From the NCBI GenBank assembly GCA_032716605.1, contig CM064545.1:11377479-11441478 (forward strand): DNA of 64,000 nt, written 5' to 3'. Under the pieces are notes generated by a model that was not told the DNA's origin, searched no databases, and saw only the letters and a list, made by a program, of their open reading frames with translations. This document shows positions 22,175 through 32,099 of this stretch, one piece after another. Within the stretch, counting starts at the first letter, position 1; every line of letters starts with the position of its first letter. Source of the stretch: Paralithodes platypus. Taxonomy: Eukaryota > Arthropoda > Malacostraca > Decapoda > Lithodidae. A program made the position numbers and the translations under genes.

Positions 22175-24595
22175 TCAGAAAGCAAAATTGCAGATTCAAA
22201 ATCCATTTTTCCCATAAGACAAACTGACTGGTCAAAATGTTGTCTTTGCCAGAAAGACAAAATAGGTGAAGATTTAACATCACCTAGCACCCATTATTCC
22301 CTTGAACATGACGGTTATGCCATGCTGGCTACCAACATACCGATGTTTCATGAAATCCAGGAAATGCCATTGATCGTGGATCCAACAAGGCTTGATGAAG
22401 GTGACGGCATAGATGCCACTTTGAGAAGAAATCAGGCAAAATACCATGTCAACTGCCGGTTGTTGTTTAACAACAGCAAGCTGAATCGCGCAAGGAAACG
22501 CCGATCTAATCGTCAAAGTAGTGAGTCTGAAGACAATCATGCAAAGCAACGTCGAACTAGCTATGATGATCAAACTTGTATTTTTTGTGAGAAAGTGGCA
22601 CCTGCATCTGATCTCAGGCAGGTAATGACCATGAACCTTAACAAGAGGCTACAAGAGTGTGCAGTGGCACTTAATGATGGCAGGCTTCTTGCTAAATTGA
22701 GTGGTGGAGATGCTATTGCACAGGAGCTAAAGTACCACAGAGTGTGTCTCAGTGCCCTCTACAACAGGGAAAGGTCCCACCTGAGAAACCTTGAGAAAAG
22801 CTCAAGTGCCACTGATCTGGAGCCAGATGTTTATCCATTAATTTTATCAGAGCTGGTGACATACATTGTTGAAAGCAACCTATGCTCAGAAGAGCCAGTC
22901 ACATTTCGCCTGGCAGATATATGCCACCTTTACCAACAGCGTCTGGCACAACTTGGTGTGGATTTACCACGTGTAAATTCCACCAGACTGAAGGATAAAC
23001 TTCTGGAAGAAATTCCAGAACTTGAAGCTCATAGAAGTGGAAGAGATGTACTTCTTGCATTTCAGAAAGATGTGGGCAAAGCAATTACCCAAATTTCTGA
23101 TTTTTCAGATGCACTCATCACTGCTAAAGCAGCAAAGATTCTAAGAAAATGCATGCTTGAACATTAATCAAAATTTGATGGCACATTCCCAGCTGGTTGT
23201 GTGCAAAATGCCATACCTCCCCTTCAGCTTCAGTTTGTGGGGATGGTTGAACATGGAGCTGACATCAAGTCTCAACTGAGATTTGGAGTTTCAAAGTCTG
23301 ATCAGGCCATTGCCCAATTGATGCAGTTTAACTGCTACTCCCGATACAAAGAGGGAGCTGCTACACATAGGCACTCAAAAGACAGAGAAACACCATTCCC
23401 AGTCTACATGGGACTCTCAGTCTATGCCAAAACCCGGAAAAGAAACCTGGTCGAAATGCTGCATGAGCATGGCCTCAGCATCTCATATGACAGGGTGTTG
23501 GAGGTCTCAGCTGAATTAGGAGATGCCACAGTCAACAAGTATGTCGAGGAGGGTGTGGTCTGTCCACCAGTACTGCGTAAAGAGTTGTTCACCACTGCCG
23601 TGATGGACAACATCGACCACAACCCTTCCGCAACAACTGCCACAACCTCCTTCCATGGGACTAGCATTTCTGTATTTCAACATCCCACCAAGGTAAATGG
23701 TGGCCAGGAGCGTAAAAAACTCAGGCTTGGACCTGAGAAAGTCAAGGCCGTTCCAGAACTTCCTGACACATTCACAAACATTACTCCTGCATCCTTCAAA
23801 GCAAAGAACCCCCTGCCACCAAAACTTCCACTGCCAAAGCCAGCCACAGATGTCTTCGGCCCACAACTGGCCATGGAGTACCAGTGGCTAGAGAAAGTAA
23901 TAGTGACTGAGGAAGTAGATGGTGCAGTGAACTTGACATGGTCAGCACATCATGCTTCAATGAAGAGAGGCCCAGAATTTGAAGTAAGCATTACTTCATT
24001 GCTTCCTCTTCTGTGGGACCAAGCTCACTCTGTTGCTACTGTCAAACATGTGATGAAGAAAGTACAGGATGTAGTAGCTTATCTGAACCCTGGTCAGGTA
24101 CCTGTTATCGCAGCTGATCAGCCAATCTATGCCCTTGCAAAACAGGTGCAGTGGCAATGGCCTGACCAATATGGAGAGGACAAGTACCTGGTCATGTTTG
24201 GAGGTCTGCACATTGAGATGGCAGCGCTAAAGTCCTTGGGCACTCTCCTCAAAGACAGCGGGTGGACAGGAGCCTTGGTGGAAGAAGGTGTGGCTTCATC
24301 AGGCACTGCAGAATCTTTCCTGTCAGCTACAAGTGTTACCAGGACACGTCAAATGCATCAGGTTACAGCATGCAGCCTGTACAAGCTCCTGAAAGCTGCA
24401 TATGTGGATCACTGTGCAGAGCTACCAGATCACAAAGAAGAGACATTGAGCTTTGAGGAGTGGTGTGCCATTCGTAAAGAGCAAAGCCCACAGTTCCACT
24501 TCTGGCACATGGTGCTGTCAATGGAGCTTTTCATCTTCTTGCTCATCAGGTCTTTCCGTGAAGCCAACTTTGCTCTCTTCCTTCACTTTGTCTAG
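22175..24595 (+). pseudogene. II protein, N-terminal half (Cys/His module + DDE-like core)
   Basis: One frame open from 22175 to 24595 except for a TAA at 23165-23167. In order: KCCLCQKD (about 22235-22260) and KYHVNCRLLF (about 22440) form a first Cys/His pair; CIFCEK (22577) and YHRVCLSALY (22733) form a second; EEPVTFRL follows (22888). After the stop come LFTTAVMDNIDH (about 23585), VIAADQPIYAL (about 24105) and GGLHIEMAALKSL (about 24200), candidate DDE-core positions, then FEEWCAIRKEQSP (24453). The last ~8 residues before the stop are 3'-UTR sequence brought in by the deletion. The start is unresolved: ATG 22322 lies inside the first Cys/His module, so translation or splicing must begin upstream. 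Zinc binding and transposase role are inferred. Confidence 0.65.
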
Positions 24596-25446
24596 TTACT
24601 TATGACCCTGATGAGTTAATAATGTGACAAGTCTTTCTAATTCTCTGACCTCAAAAATGTAGGATTAGATGAAAAATAATTTGTCTAGCTCTACTAATAG
24701 CCAAGATATCACAAAATTTGTCTTTAACCCCAGAAGGCCGATACACTACTCAAATAGCACGGCTTTAAATAGCCTTTAAATAGCCTGCTGATGGCTGCTA
24801 TTTACTTGTATGACGTCACGGTACTTTTGCGGTAATTTTCACCGAGTTCCAATATCACCGAAACTACCGTGATGTCATCACAATGGGTTTAAGGAAATTT
24901 CACTATGGCAAAGGTGCGTAAACACGGAAAATCACGGAAAAGTTACCTCACGAAAACAAGCAATATCTCAGTAACTACTGGGCCTATGGAGCTGAATTTT
25001 TTTACGAGACAAAAGCTGAAAGTGACCTCTCTCACGTGGTTTATGACTCATTTCTCTATCTTTATTCTTTGATTAGCTATTAAGCCATAAACACTACCGA
25101 AAATCGCCAAAAAAATCCGGCCTCCTCTGGTTAATGGCGGCCATCTTGGACGCCATCTTAGTTAAAGTCTAATATGCAACTGCTTTGGACAAAATTACCT
25201 TCACTTACCACGTTAGAGCCCAAAAAAAGTGGATTGGACAGTATTCATGTCTTTTTTCTTTCAATTAACTGACCCATAACAGTAGGGCTCAGTCAGATGT
25301 GTCGGCCATCTTGAAAAATGGTCGCCATATTGAATTTTTGCGTGGCCAGCGGTATGTGCTTTGAAAGTGAGCTTTGAAGAATACCTGTACCAAATTTCAT
25401 GCTTGCATCACCATTTGAACGATTGTTTCACTTATCTGCTTCACTA
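24596..25446 (+). other. II copy 1: 3' UTR and right inverted repeat
   Basis: Aligns with 54131-54624 and 55112-55474 of copy 2. At 25080-25083 (CTATTAAGCC) it shows the uninterrupted TTAA that carries a P1 MITE in copy 2. YY1-like motifs in reverse orientation: GGCCATCTTGGACGCCATCTT at about 25138 and GGCCATCTTGAAAAATGG at about 25305. Confidence 0.85.
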
Positions 25447-25577
25447 CCCTGAATTTCTCCCAATTGACTATCATGCCAAAAGTCTACCCTCATTTTTATG
25501 ATGGACTACTTCATGAATTAGAGGACGAACTTGGGGTACACAAAATGTCTGCGGAGACCCCCTCAGCCGATAGACTA

Positions 25578-26218
25578 ATTTTTGTTGGCATAATTATTCA
25601 CTTATGGCCTCCTAAAGTGTGCATTTTTTCGATGTTCATAATTTTATTGTAATTTTCCCTCCAAATGAAGGGATACGAAAACTAAGTTGTGCACGGGGCA
25701 GCGTACGTAAAAGAAAGACACCATACACTCCTCATACACTACTTGTTTCTTCCCCATTCCTATATTTAGAGCAAAAGTGAGGTTAAGTATGACGTTCTCG
25801 TGCAGGAAGAAGCTTGTGCCTATAGAATGTTTTTAATGCAGATGTACATATTCTTTCATTATGTGTAAGTACTTACTGTAGGGGAAAACATCGCAGGACA
25901 CTCTGGGGGTATATTTGTGTGATGAATTTGGTTACTGGCTGTATATTTCTGGGAGTAATATTGATGATGATGATGTGCTTTGTGATTATTGCTATTACAT
26001 TAGGGTTTGTTTGTATGAACATTATATTTATTGGTCGTGTTGTTGTTTTTGTTAGCGTGATAGTAAGTGATTAGTGTGGCTAGTGTTTATATTATGATTG
26101 ATTATATTACAGTTTTGAGTGCAAATGAGATGCGTAAAATTGGAAAGGTGCGGGAGGAAGAGAACTGTTCATGAAATATCTAATGATAATGTCAGACAGG
26201 GTGGGAGAGAGGTATACT
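25578..26218. other. No recognisable gene
   Basis: AT-rich sequence with no coding or repeat signal that I can support. Confidence 0.4.
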
Positions 26219-26325
26219 GTAAAGGATTCGAACCCACTGACTTCATGTATATTTGGGTGGTTATGGTGCCCAACCTTCACAAATATAACTGGAGTAGGTG
26301 GGTTCGAATCTTGGTGGTAAGAACA
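26219..26325 (+). repeat. Possible tRNA-derived SINE fragment
   Basis: GGGTGGTTATGGTGCCC (A-box-like) is followed ~45 bp later by GGTGGGTTCGAATCTTGG (B box GGTTCGAATC). A second B-box-like stretch on the minus strand at about 26228-26245 (read as GTGGGTTCGAATCC) makes a short inverted repeat. No cloverleaf was verified. Confidence 0.35.
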
Positions 26326-26544
26326 CTGGAAACACGACAACACTTACTAACCTGTGCACATTGTGCACAAGAAATTATATTGAACACTTCCAAGATCTGC
26401 AACAAAAATATAGAAACTGGAACATGAAAACAAACACCTTCGAAAATAGGAATGTGTCAATTAAAATACTTCAACAATATAACTAATCAAATTAGTTCAT
26501 TTCCATCCCAACACCCAACACCTCCCAATAAAATTAATGAAAGC

Positions 26545-26622
26545 ATTTGATCTTCCCGGGATTCGAGCCTGGGATACCACATACAGGTCTTAAACACCCT
26601 AACCATTACATCACCAAGACAG
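26545..26622 (-). repeat. tRNA-derived SINE or tRNA pseudogene
   Basis: On the minus strand: TGGTGATGTAATGGTTAGGG (A-box region), then GGTATCCCAGGCTCGAATCC (B box GGCTCGAATCC) and CGGGAAGATC. The spacing suits a tRNA-like head. Poor acceptor-stem pairing argues against a working tRNA. It abuts the left TTAA of the piggyBac element. Confidence 0.45.
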
Positions 26623-26824
26623 TTAACCCTTAAAGATCGGGGCCCGACTTAAGTCTGAATCGAGAAAATTGGACTAAATGGCGGGGCCCGACTAAAGTCC
26701 GTGGGCGTATTCCCGCCTAAATTTAGGTGGAAAGCGAAACCTGGTAGTCAGGCGGTGTACTACAAGGTCCCACCCACACATCCCCACTGCGTGACCTTGA
26801 CTCAGTAACCCTCAAGCAGCCGTA

Positions 26825-27152
26825 ATGGAAGGTCAAGATTTGCCCGTGTCCGATTCGGTGGCCGCCACCCCTAGTGCGTCGCGCCACCCTACTCATCACG
26901 CCCGGCTCACCACCCAGGAACTAGATATCATGCTGAACTCTTCAGAACTTTCTAATAGGCTGTTGGATGAAACCATCGAAGGTCTGGGTGAGAGTTTTGG
27001 TAGTGTAGATGACTCGGAAGACGAAAATATGCCGATCATAGGCTTTCACCCCTAGCATAATTTGCGTGGGCTGGATGTTGTGGATGATGTTGCACAGACC
27101 GTTGAGCAAAATGGAGACGTTCCTGACGAAGAACATACTGGTGTGGGTGTTG
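26825..27152 (+). pseudogene. piggyBac transposase, N-terminal exon
   Basis: The ATG at 26825 begins a Ser/Thr/Glu/Asp-rich segment ending …DDSEDENMP, like the acidic disordered N-termini of piggyBac transposases. A TAG at 27053-27055 interrupts it, after which the same frame continues acidic (…DDVAQTVEQNGDVPDEEH…). A good donor, TTG|GTAAGT, lies at 27152/27153. The reading frame across the proposed intron was not resolved cleanly. Confidence 0.5.
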
Positions 27153-28274
27153 GTAAGTACAATTTACATTTTATAATTGCTTGAAAGTTTGATTGCAAGC
27201 ATTTTATAGCGTATTATTTCAGACGTTCGGTAAATTTCTCACGATAACAAGGGTGTACGGTACATTTCTCACGATAATACAAGCAACAACGAAGCTTGGC
27301 GAAGATTGTGGTCTACAATATACCTTTTTATAATTGCATGTGACCTTGTAATTGCTTGAAAGTTTGATTGCAAGCATTTTATAGCGTATTATTTTCTGGC
27401 GTTCAGTAAATTTCTTACGGTAATACAAACAACGAAAGATTGAATATTTGTGCTTGGCATTATATGATTGTGGGGAACATAATGTAGGCCTACCGTATAT
27501 ATTATTTTATCATATTATATGATATATATGTAAAAAAATTATATTATCACGACACTCTCTCTCTCTCTGTCTCTTCCTCTCTGGGTTTACCTATACATTT
27601 ATAATTGCATTTGACCTTGAAATTGCTTGAGAGTTTGATTGCAAGCATTTTATAGCGTATTATTTGCAGGCGTTCGGTAAATTTCTCACGATAACCAGGG
27701 TGTACGGTACATTTCTCACGATAATACAAGCAACAACGAAGCTTGGCGAAGATTGTGGTCTACAATATACCTTTTTATAATTGCATGTGACCTTGTAATT
27801 GCTTGAAAGTTTGATTGCAAGCATTTTATAGCGTATTATTTGCAGGCGTTCGGTAAATTTCTCACGATAACCAGGGTGTACGGTACATTTCTCACGATAA
27901 TACAAGCAACAACGAAGCTTGGCGAAGATTGTGGTCTACAATATACCTTTTTATAATTGCATGTGACCTTGTAATTGCTTGAAAGTTTGATTGCAAGCAT
28001 TTTATAGCGTATTATTTTCAGGCGTTCAGTAAATTTCTTACGGTAATACAAACAACGAAAGATTGAATATTTGTGCTTGGCATTATATGATTGTGGTGAA
28101 CATATTTACCGTATATATTACTTTATCATATATATGATACATGTGTAAAATTGTTATATTATCACGACACTCTCTCTCTCTCTCTTTCAAATAAATCATG
28201 TCTTACAGTTATAAAGTTGGAGTCTGCACATCCCTCATACGAAATACCATTCCCACATTTTGCATAGGTAACAG
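27153..28274 (+). repeat. Putative intron made of ~176-bp tandem repeats
   Basis: Starts GTAAGT; a candidate acceptor is TAACAG at 28269-28274, chosen because the downstream frame is closed by TAA just before it. The interior has repeat blocks with GCGTTCGGTAAATTTCTCAC, CTTGGCGAAGATTGTGGTC and TTGATTGCAAGCATTTTATA at about 176-bp spacing. A larger block (about 27385-27560 and 28010-28190, ~620 bp apart) repeats once. It ends in a CT-rich microsatellite (28169-28188). Confidence 0.7.
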
Positions 28275-30083
28275 TGCCAGACCGGCAAAACGGACCAGGT
28301 CATTGACCCCCAGCCAGTACCCCCATCCAGGCAGCGAGCCGCCGTGTCAGAGCCTCCAGTTATTTCGCTCGCCAACATCTCGGGGGTAGACCAAATCCCA
28401 ACTACCCCCGCCCATGCACAAGCTGGTCCAGCGACCTCTACACCAGCTGCAGGTGCAAATCCCCCCGAGTTGGCAACACCACCCGAGATGTCGCGGACGA
28501 GGGTGACCAGGCGTCGGGTGACCAGGCGTCGGCTGAATTTGGAGGAAAGCGATGCTGACCCAAGCTCTCCCGATTCGCCGGAAGCCAGGATATCCCCGCT
28601 GCCGGAAAGCGACTCTGATGACGGGCAGGCACAGCCACAGCAGGGACAGCCACAGCAGGGACAGCCACAGCAGGGACAGCCACAGCAGGGACAGCCACAG
28701 CAGGCACAGCCACAGCAGGGACAGCCACAGCGAGGTGCCCGGGGAAGGGCCCGAGAAGGGGCCCGAGGAGGTGCCCGAGGAGGTGCCAGAGGAGGTGATC
28801 CAGGAGGTGCCCCAGGAGGTGCACCAGGAGGTGCCCCAGGAGGTGCCAGGAGCGCGGTACCACCACCTGTCTTTCAGTGGCAGGATTGCCTGCCTCGGGA
28901 TATGCCTGGTCAACCACCCCTCTTTCACAAGGCATCGAATGGCGTCCAGCCTGCCTTTCCCTGCTCGGAAAATGACACCCCTTACGACTACTTCCGGGCA
29001 TTTTTTGACGACCAATTGCTCGGGGACATTGTCACAGAGACAAACCTGTATGGTCGCCAGCACGCCGATGAAATAATGTCGCCCCACATGCGGAGATGGA
29101 CACCCATTGACATCGGCGAACTCCTCGTTTTTTTGGCCCTCACCATGCTCATGGCCCACATAAAGAAACACAACATGTTAGATTATTGGGTTATGCATGA
29201 CATCATAGCAACGCCAGTGTTCAACACCTACATGCCAAGGGACCAGTATAGGCAAATTCTGAAGTGCTTGCACTTTGTGGATAACACTGCACCACACGGA
29301 GCCGACAAGATCTGGAAAATACGGCCATTCCTGAACTCCCTCCTCTACAGGTATCGCCGGTTTTTCAAACCTTTCCAGAATGTCGTGATCGATGAGTCCT
29401 TGGTCCTCTTCCGTGGACGTCTCTCTTTCCGCCAGTACATTCCGTCGAAGCGTCACCGCTTCGGGATCAAATTCTTTGTACTGTGTGACTGTGAGACAGG
29501 ATACGTGCTGGATCTTATCATATATACCGCTACTGATGTGGACATTCCGAACGACCCTTTGGGTCTTTCAGGGTCGGTTGTCAAGACACTGATGGAGCCG
29601 TATCTAGATGCCAACCGTATCCTGTTCACTGACAACTTCTACACCTCTCCTCTCCTTGCCAGGTATCTCCTTACAAGGAGAACGGGAAGCTCTGGAACTG
29701 TTAGGTCAAACCGGAAACACTGGCCCCGGTTTGAGAAGACGCAGAAAGGAGACATCTTCCGGAAGAAGAGCAGCAGTGAGAACATACTGGCTATTTGTTG
29801 GCACGACACAAAGCCAGTCAATGTCCTCTCCACCTACCACAAGTCCGCATTGCTAGATAGCGGGAAGAGGAGATACCTGCAGGACTGTGTCACAGGCAAC
29901 AGGACTGTAGTTGTTATCTCCAAACCTGACGCTGTCCTGGAGTATAATGTGAACATGCGGTTGGTGGACAAAAGTGATATGCAGATCTCTGCTGTTGACT
30001 GCCTGAGGAAGACCTGTAAATGGTACAAGAAGGTCGTACTCCATCTTCTTGATGTCACTGTCCTCAACGCATACAACCTGTGA
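28275..30083 (+). pseudogene. piggyBac transposase, catalytic domain
   Basis: Open from 28275; no ATG is needed if the exon is spliced. A low-complexity region with a 15-bp repeat encoding Gln-Pro-Gln-Gln-Gly (28629-28735) and an Arg/Gly/Ala/Pro tract (28735-28855) precedes the DDE_Tnp_1_7-type domain: YDYFRAFFDDQLL (about 28984), NVVIDESLVLFRGR (about 29380, first Asp), LFTDNFYTSPLLARYLL (about 29622, second Asp) and MRLVDKSDMQ (about 29957, third Asp and a nearby fourth). These match the catalytic pattern of piggyBac transposases. A TGA at 30081-30083 falls after VLNAYNL, before the normal C-terminus. Confidence 0.9.
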
Positions 30084-30440
30084 ATGACGCACACAGGAAA
30101 GAAGACCTCTGTAAGGCTGTTCTCCAAGGACATCATCGAGGCCATCCTCCGTAAGCACGGAACCAAACGTGCGGCACCAGTTCCGAGGGCGATCGTGGAT
30201 TTGCCCAGCCGCCTTGAGTGCCGGGACTACCTCTTGACCCACAGGCTTGTGACTGTACCTTCCAACCCTAACCAACTTGCTGCTGGCCGGGTGGCCGGAA
30301 AGAAGGTGTGCCACGTCTGCAGTCACACGACAAGGAGGCCCCGACATAGGAGGGAAGTCGCTTCCAAGTGTAGTCGGTGTGATATGGGACTCTGTCCTAT
30401 TCCTTGCTACACCGAGTACCACACACTGGAACACTTCTAA
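30084..30440 (+). pseudogene. piggyBac transposase, C-terminal cysteine-rich domain
   Basis: Same frame as the catalytic domain, directly after the TGA. It begins with the end of the catalytic fold (MTHTGKKTSVRLFSKDIIEA) and finishes with a RING/PHD-like Cys pattern (CHVC…CSRCDMGLCPIPCY…YH). In known piggyBac proteins this domain binds zinc and helps recognise the transposon ends. Continuity past the stop points to a single nonsense change, although read-through cannot be excluded. Confidence 0.8.
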
Positions 30441-30460
30441 CCTCCTCCCTTCTTGCCAAT

Positions 30461-30590
30461 CATTCATAACTTCATTCAATCATTCATTTATCTATTTCAA
30501 AGTACCTCATGAATTCATGTCATTCATAACTTCATTCAATCATTCATTCATCTATTTCAAAGTACCTCATGAATTCATGTCATTCAATCA
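30461..30590 (+). repeat. 60-bp tandem duplication
   Basis: CATTCATAACTTCATTCAAT…GAATTCATGT occurs twice with exact 60-bp spacing (30461, 30521) plus a partial third. It lies in the 3' untranslated part of the piggyBac element; ATTCA-rich sequence continues to about 30745. Confidence 0.95.
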
Positions 30591-30739
30591 TTCATATGGT
30601 GGAATAGCACACTACCCAAACACAAGTGCATTCATCATCAACAGCAACATCACCCATTACATCCATAAGTTTCGAATCTCATCCATCTGGTTCTTGGTCC
30701 ACCTCATACATCCATGTCATTCATTCATACATACATTCA

Positions 30740-30890
30740 TACACTCGCTATAGGCAGTTCTGCCTTTTGTCTACCTCAATCACATTCATACACTCGCTAT
30801 AGGCAGTTCTGCCTTTTCCCTACCTCAATCACATAACTGCCTTTTCCTACCTCAATCACATAACTGCCTTTTGCCTACCTCAATCACATG
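30740..30890 (+). repeat. Retroposon 3'-end-like short tandem repeats
   Basis: Contains CACTCGCTATAGGCAGTTCTGCCTTTTGTCTACC and shorter repeats of CTGCCTTTTnCCTACCTCAATCACATAA. The first unit matches the reverse complement of the 3' ends of non-LTR copies alpha (about 11600-11645) and gamma (about 42245-42290). It may be a very short retroposon insertion that expanded in tandem. Confidence 0.6.
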
Positions 30891-31016
30891 TGGATTACAC
30901 CTCCTGGGAACACCACAAAAAAAAATAGTCGTCAACACTACTCCATAGGGTGATTTGGAAATGTGTTGAAATAATATTATATATAAAACAAAAACAAAAA
31001 TCCTGCAAAGCAAGCG

Positions 31017-31018
<2 letters not shown>

Positions 31019-31060
<42 letters not shown>

Positions 31061-31373
31061 TGCAGAAACTGAACTAAAGAAAGAGTGAAAAAGATATAAT
31101 AATACAGAAATATTACAAGCAAATAAAGAAAAAGGGATTAGAGAAAATAATAATGAGAATTACATATACGGATGAGGAAGAGAGAGAGAGAGGAAGAGAG
31201 AGAATACAGAAACTGAACTGAAGAAAGAGAGTGAAAAAGATATAATAATACAGAAATATTACAAGCAAATAAATTAAATAGAGGGATTAGTTAGAGAAAA
31301 TAATAATGAGAATTACATATACGGATGAGGAAGAGAGAAAGGGAGCGCGAGAGAGGGAAAGCGAGCGAGCCAT

Positions 31374-31407
<34 letters not shown>

Positions 31408-31552
31408 GAGGAGTAAGAGAGATTAGAGAAAATAATAATGAGAATTACATATACGGATGAGGAAGAGAGAGACAGAGCACGCAAGAGAGGGAAAGCGAGC
31501 AAGCCAGAGAGAGAGAGAGAGAGAGACAGACGGACAGGAGTGAGAGAGAGAG

Positions 31553-31598
<46 letters not shown>

Positions 31599-31620
31599 CA
31601 GAGAATACAGAAATAAGGAG
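31019..31620 (+). repeat. (GA)n microsatellites and ~140-bp tandem units
   Basis: GA runs at 31019-31056, 31375-31396, 31506-31524 and 31555-31594. A unit containing AATAATGAGAATTACATATA and CGGATGAGGAAGAGAG occurs three times (about 31150, 31306, 31434). It belongs to the piggyBac 3' region. The Ser/Leu-rich minus frames here are artefacts of the repeat. Confidence 0.9.
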
Positions 31621-31954
31621 AAATAAGAGAAAAATACGACCGATTACCAAAGGAATAGTAGACGCGCGGGAGGCCGAAGTCAGGGCAAAGCGAACGCATC
31701 CAAACGCGCCCGGGAAATATACCAAAAAGTACCTCCTCTTCCTCACCTCTTCCCACCCTCCACATTCGCTCATAACATCCATAATAGACTTATATGGAGA
31801 GACGAAGAGTTGCTCTTTCCAAAAATGATCGTTTCGTTCGCATTGGAGCCATAGTAACGGCGCTAGGGCGAGTGAAAGTGAGCGAATATTTCTGGATTAT
31901 GCCCGCTGGGCGGCACGGTGTAAAATACCTTAACACCCGCTAAATAAGGGTTAA

Positions 31955-32099
31955 AGGTTAAGTAGAGGACTAAGATTTATATTCATTTATCGAATACTGG
32001 ATATCAATTTAATCATGCACTCAGACCCAACTGCACACTGAATAGCGAAAGTGAGTTGAACACAAAATTTGAAAGAATGTTTAAGTCAATATTCAGTCA
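31955..32099. other. Unassigned spacer
   Basis: Sequence right of the piggyBac element; nothing recognised. Confidence 0.4.

Larger units (their letters stand above)
21272..25446 (+). mobile_element. Transposon II, copy 1 (3' half of gene deleted)
   Basis: 4175 bp, inserted in X's right inverted repeat with a CCC duplication (21269-21271, 25447-25449). Termini TGGTGGAGCAGATAA (one base from TAGTGGAGCAG) and, inward from the right, TAGTGAAGCAGATAA; the imperfect inverted repeat extends about 170 bp. It keeps the 5' half of the gene (22175-24580), then jumps at about 24580 straight to the 3' UTR. Compared with copy 2 it lacks ~2.2 kb (equivalent to about 51947-54130), with a TCT microhomology at the junction. 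Confidence 0.85.
14938..25577 (-). mobile_element. Transposon X: large element with ~0.5-kb terminal inverted repeats, related to II
   Basis: About 6.5 kb once the nested element II (21272-25446) is discounted. Terminal inverted repeats run 14938-15440 (left) and 20915-21271 plus 25447-25577 (right, split by II). The outer ends read AATGCATAGGCTGAGG and, inward from the right, TAGTCTATCGGCTGAGG. ATT on both sides (14935-14937, 25578-25580) is a possible 3-bp target duplication. Minus-strand coding relics (20660 to 16036) match element II's protein throughout, with clear divergence and many frameshifts, so X is an older member of the same superfamily. Confidence 0.75.
26623..31954 (+). mobile_element. 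piggyBac-family transposon (5.3 kb)
   Basis: Bounded by TTAA at 26623-26626 and 31951-31954. The left end reads CCCTTAAAGATCGGGGC; the right end read inward is CCCTTATTTAGCGGGTG. Each starts CCCTTA, as piggyBac termini do. Inside are a short acidic N-terminal exon, an intron-like region with tandem repeats, the DDD transposase domain, a C-terminal Cys-rich domain, and a 3' region full of short tandem repeats. Two nonsense codons (27053-27055, 30081-30083) suggest that this copy is dead. The right terminus is nearly the same as one end of MITE family P1 (CCCTTATTTAGCGGC). Confidence 0.8.

Noticed and set aside
28347..29171. A 274-residue minus-strand frame and a 174-residue plus-strand frame opposite or beside the piggyBac gene
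   Set aside because: Shadows of the low-complexity coding repeats and of the transposase; the piggyBac frame has the motifs.
31423..31782. Ser/Leu-rich minus-strand frames in 30895-31782
   Set aside because: They are (GA)n microsatellite translations.
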